From the NCBI GenBank assembly GCA_027682585.1, contig JAQCZH010000002.1, forward strand, positions 434,001 through 498,000: a stretch of 64,000 bases of DNA. The letters run 5' to 3'. The position numbers and the translations under genes are program-made. The notes beneath the pieces were generated by a model. That model made no database searches. It was given only the letters and a program-made list of their open reading frames with translations, and had not been told where the DNA came from. Origin of the DNA: Lachnospiraceae bacterium AF51-6-b8A (GTDB taxonomy: Bacteria > Bacillota > Clostridia > Lachnospirales > Lachnospiraceae). Positions within the stretch are counted from its first letter, which is position 1, and every line of letters begins with the position of its first letter. Below, piece after piece: positions 62,215-64,000 of the stretch.

Positions 62215-64000
62215 ATCAGTTCACCTCTCTGAATCCCGCATGAATTAAAGGCATCCACGCGAACGGCATACGTACGTCCCTTGACCAGCGCCTTGATGCA
62301 GATGTCCGGCTCAAAGGTCATGGCCGAATGATACAGATGATTTGCATCCGCCCCCCAGAGCACCACCCATCCTGTGGTCTGCTCAGAGCGATTGATATGA
62401 ACTGTCAGATCGCACGGACCTGTGCGCCTTGCCGTGTACTGCGGCATGGCCGGCTTCTCTCCCTCCGCAAGACCAAAGATCCGGAGCCCCGACACGCACG
62501 GCGTCTGACGAAACGCAGTTTCCGTGATGGTAAGACGGACAAAGCGGACGCGGATTCCCTCCTCGCGGACCACCAGATCGTGCGTAAGATCGGTTTCTGC
62601 CTCCCGCTTGTCTTCAATCGGGAAGAATTTTTTCCCATCTGCCGATCCTTCGAGAAGCCACCGGGTATGGTGCTCCGTCTGATCAATGCATCGCTCTCTG
62701 GCAACGCCTTCTACCGGCCCCGGCATCGGAAGAGAAAGCCCGTCATCCGCCAGATTGATTTGAATCGCATGCACCTGCATCTCTTGGCCAAGATCGCACA
62801 TAATCCAGGCCGGCGCATTTTCCGCCGCCTTCCAACATGTCTGCACGTTTTCATCAGCGGCAAAGGAGGGCTCATGCCCATCGGCAAATGAGCTCGCCCG
62901 CATTGTCTTCTTATAGCTCAGCAGCATCCAGTCCGGATCCGCCCACGGACCCTTCTTCATTTTCTCTATATCCATCGGCCAGTCGCCGTACCGCTGATTG
63001 CAGAACAGATTGCCCTCTGTATCAAAGCCCGCCGGCCAGAGCCCCACGCGCCGCTCCATGGGGTTATTGACGCTGATCCGCATAGTGGCCGTATGCCACC
63101 AGTTCTGGTCACGGTCACACAGCGTCGAACCATGACCGGCTCCCGGAAGAAATCCGCCCGGTTTATAGGAATACGGGGCATTGCCCGCCAGGTAAAACGG
63201 TCCCAGGGGGCTCTTTCCCACATAGCATCCATCGCAGTAGACGTTGTACTCCGCACCGGTTGCCGCATATTGCAGGTAATAGGTTCCGTCATGCTTCGTC
63301 ATCCAGGCGCCCTCAATGAAGGAATAATTTCCCAGAATACCATGCCGGATGAACCCTCTTTCGTCAGAGGTAATCTGATTCTCTGTGCGGCCATTCTGTT
63401 TTAAAAATTCGGGAAGGATCTGATCAATCTCTTCCTCCGTCTTCGGATCCCGGCAGTGATTCTCTCCGACCCGCTCAAATCCATGCTCCCACGGATTTCC
63501 TTCGATCAGTGCCTTCGGCTTCGTAAGCGGCCGCAGCGTCTCCGGATCAAGCTCCACGCCCCAGATCGGAGTTTCGCAGGAGCAGCCCCAGTAAAAGTAG
63601 ATCCTGCCGTCGTCATCCGCAAAGATGTTGGGATCCCAGAACGGAAAGGTACCCAGAATCCTGTCATAGGGGCCATGCTCTACATCTCTCGTTCGATAAA
63701 AATCGCAGGAAACGCCCCGTCTGGAGGCCGAAAAGTACACATAATCGCCGATCACACGGACATCCGGCGCATAATCGTAGAGCGGCAAATTGTCCGGCAG
63801 ACGGACGACGGTCCAGGATGTCAGATCATCCGATACCCATACAGACAGACTCATCGAGGCAAACAGGTAGTACCTGCCATGAAACAAAATGAGCGACGGA
63901 TCAGCGGCCTCCCGATAGATATCGTATCCGGAGTCAAACCGGTGCATGGTAAACTGGTAGCGGTACGGAACATTGATGGGGTTGCAGATATAAGAAGCCA
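62202..64000 (-). CDS. GH43-like glycoside hydrolase with discoidin and FN3-like domains (5' end outside window)
   Basis: At least 599 residues are in view; the frame stays open to the window edge (YICNPINVPYRYQFTMHRFD), and family members begin before this point, so the ATG at 63947 is probably internal. The five-blade catalytic domain shows REAADPSLILFHGRYYLFAS, DYAPDVRVIGDYVYFSASRR and FWDPNIFADDDGRIYFYWGC. Then come a discoidin (F5/8C) domain (ADENVQTCWKAAENAPAWIM) and a C-terminal FN3-like region (GWVVLWGADANHLYHSAMTF). No signal peptide can be judged. Likely acts on arabinose- or xylose-containing chains. Confidence 0.85.
   Translation of the reverse strand, partial: ASYICNPINVPYRYQFTMHRFDSGYDIYREAADPSLILFHGRYYLFASMSLSVWVSDDLTSWTVVRLPDNLPLYDYAPDVRVIGDYVYFSASRRGVSCDFYRTRDVEHGPYDRILGTFPFWDPNIFADDDGRIYFYWGCSCETPIWGVELDPETLRPLTKPKALIEGNPWEHGFERVGENHCRDPKTEEEIDQILPEFLKQNGRTENQITSDERGFIRHGILGNYSFIEGAWMTKHDGTYYLQYAATGAEYNVYCDGCYVGKSPLGPFYLAGNAPYSYKPGGFLPGAGHGSTLCDRDQNWWHTATMRISVNNPMERRVGLWPAGFDTEGNLFCNQRYGDWPMDIEKMKKGPWADPDWMLLSYKKTMRASSFADGHEPSFAADENVQTCWKAAENAPAWIMCDLGQEMQVHAIQINLADDGLSLPMPGPVEGVARERCIDQTEHHTRWLLEGSADGKKFFPIEDKREAETDLTHDLVVREEGIRVRFVRLTITETAFRQTPCVSGLRIFGLAEGEKPAMPQYTARRTGPCDLTVHINRSEQTTGWVVLWGADANHLYHSAMTFEPDICIKALVKGRTYAVRVDAFNSCGIQRGELMQSV

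Overview
The window looks like a carbohydrate-utilisation stretch from the chromosome of an anaerobic Firmicute, most likely a gut Lachnospiraceae-type Clostridium relative. Evidence: base composition near 50% G+C, strong AGGAGG-type ribosome binding sites, Firmicutes-style regulators (LacI, AraC, YesM/AraC-type two-component pairs), a flavodiiron protein typical of anaerobes, and no respiratory genes. No tRNA, rRNA, CRISPR array or intact mobile element was seen. No lineage search could be run, so the assignment is inference.

Layout. (1) 57-4800, minus: an operon of class II aldolase, LacI regulator, FGGY kinase and galactitol-1-phosphate-dehydrogenase-like enzyme behind one promoter with a 14-bp palindromic operator. 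(2) 4880-13657: a rhamnose-type ABC importer with rhamnose mutarotase (minus), divergent from an AraC-type response regulator and YesM-type sensor kinase (plus). (3) 13679-22560, minus: LacI regulator, a second ribose-type ABC importer, and a kinase set of variant DhaK, variant DhaL and a PfkB kinase. (4) 22718-28672: GH78 rhamnosidase plus GPH symporter with a divergent AraC activator, then a ROK glucokinase. (5) 28931-37657: an aldaric-acid module (garD, gudD, garR, a DHDPS-family lyase, GntP permease) with a regulator whose AAA+ ATPase domain is destroyed. (6) 37667-40942: a decayed regulator and solute-binding-protein remnant joined at a deletion point, MgtC, and a protein of unknown function. 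(7) 40964-43827: flavodiiron protein and bicupin, divergent from a Crp-family regulator. (8) 43911-53957: uxaCBA (minus) and a dctPQM TRAP transporter with LacI regulator (plus), the two promoters carrying near-identical operators. (9) 53958-56214: a graveyard of gene fragments. (10) 56215-64000: GPH symporter plus GH1 glycosidase, AraC regulator, carboxylesterase, a DUF1593 remnant, and a GH43 enzyme running off the window.

Together the genes describe a scavenger of plant and mucin breakdown products: secreted or intracellular glycosidases release sugars, many separate importers (two ABC, one TRAP, two GPH, one GntP; no PTS) bring in rhamnose, other sugars, hexuronates and aldarates, and dedicated dehydratases, reductases, kinases and aldolases feed them to pyruvate and triose phosphates. 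Almost every module has its own regulator. The most novel-looking module is the ABC importer with the DhaK/DhaL variants and PfkB kinase, whose altered active-site motifs suggest a substrate other than dihydroxyacetone. A family of short intergenic repeats, a paired uronate operator, an ATPase-dead sigma54-type regulator and several gene remnants are the other main points of interest.
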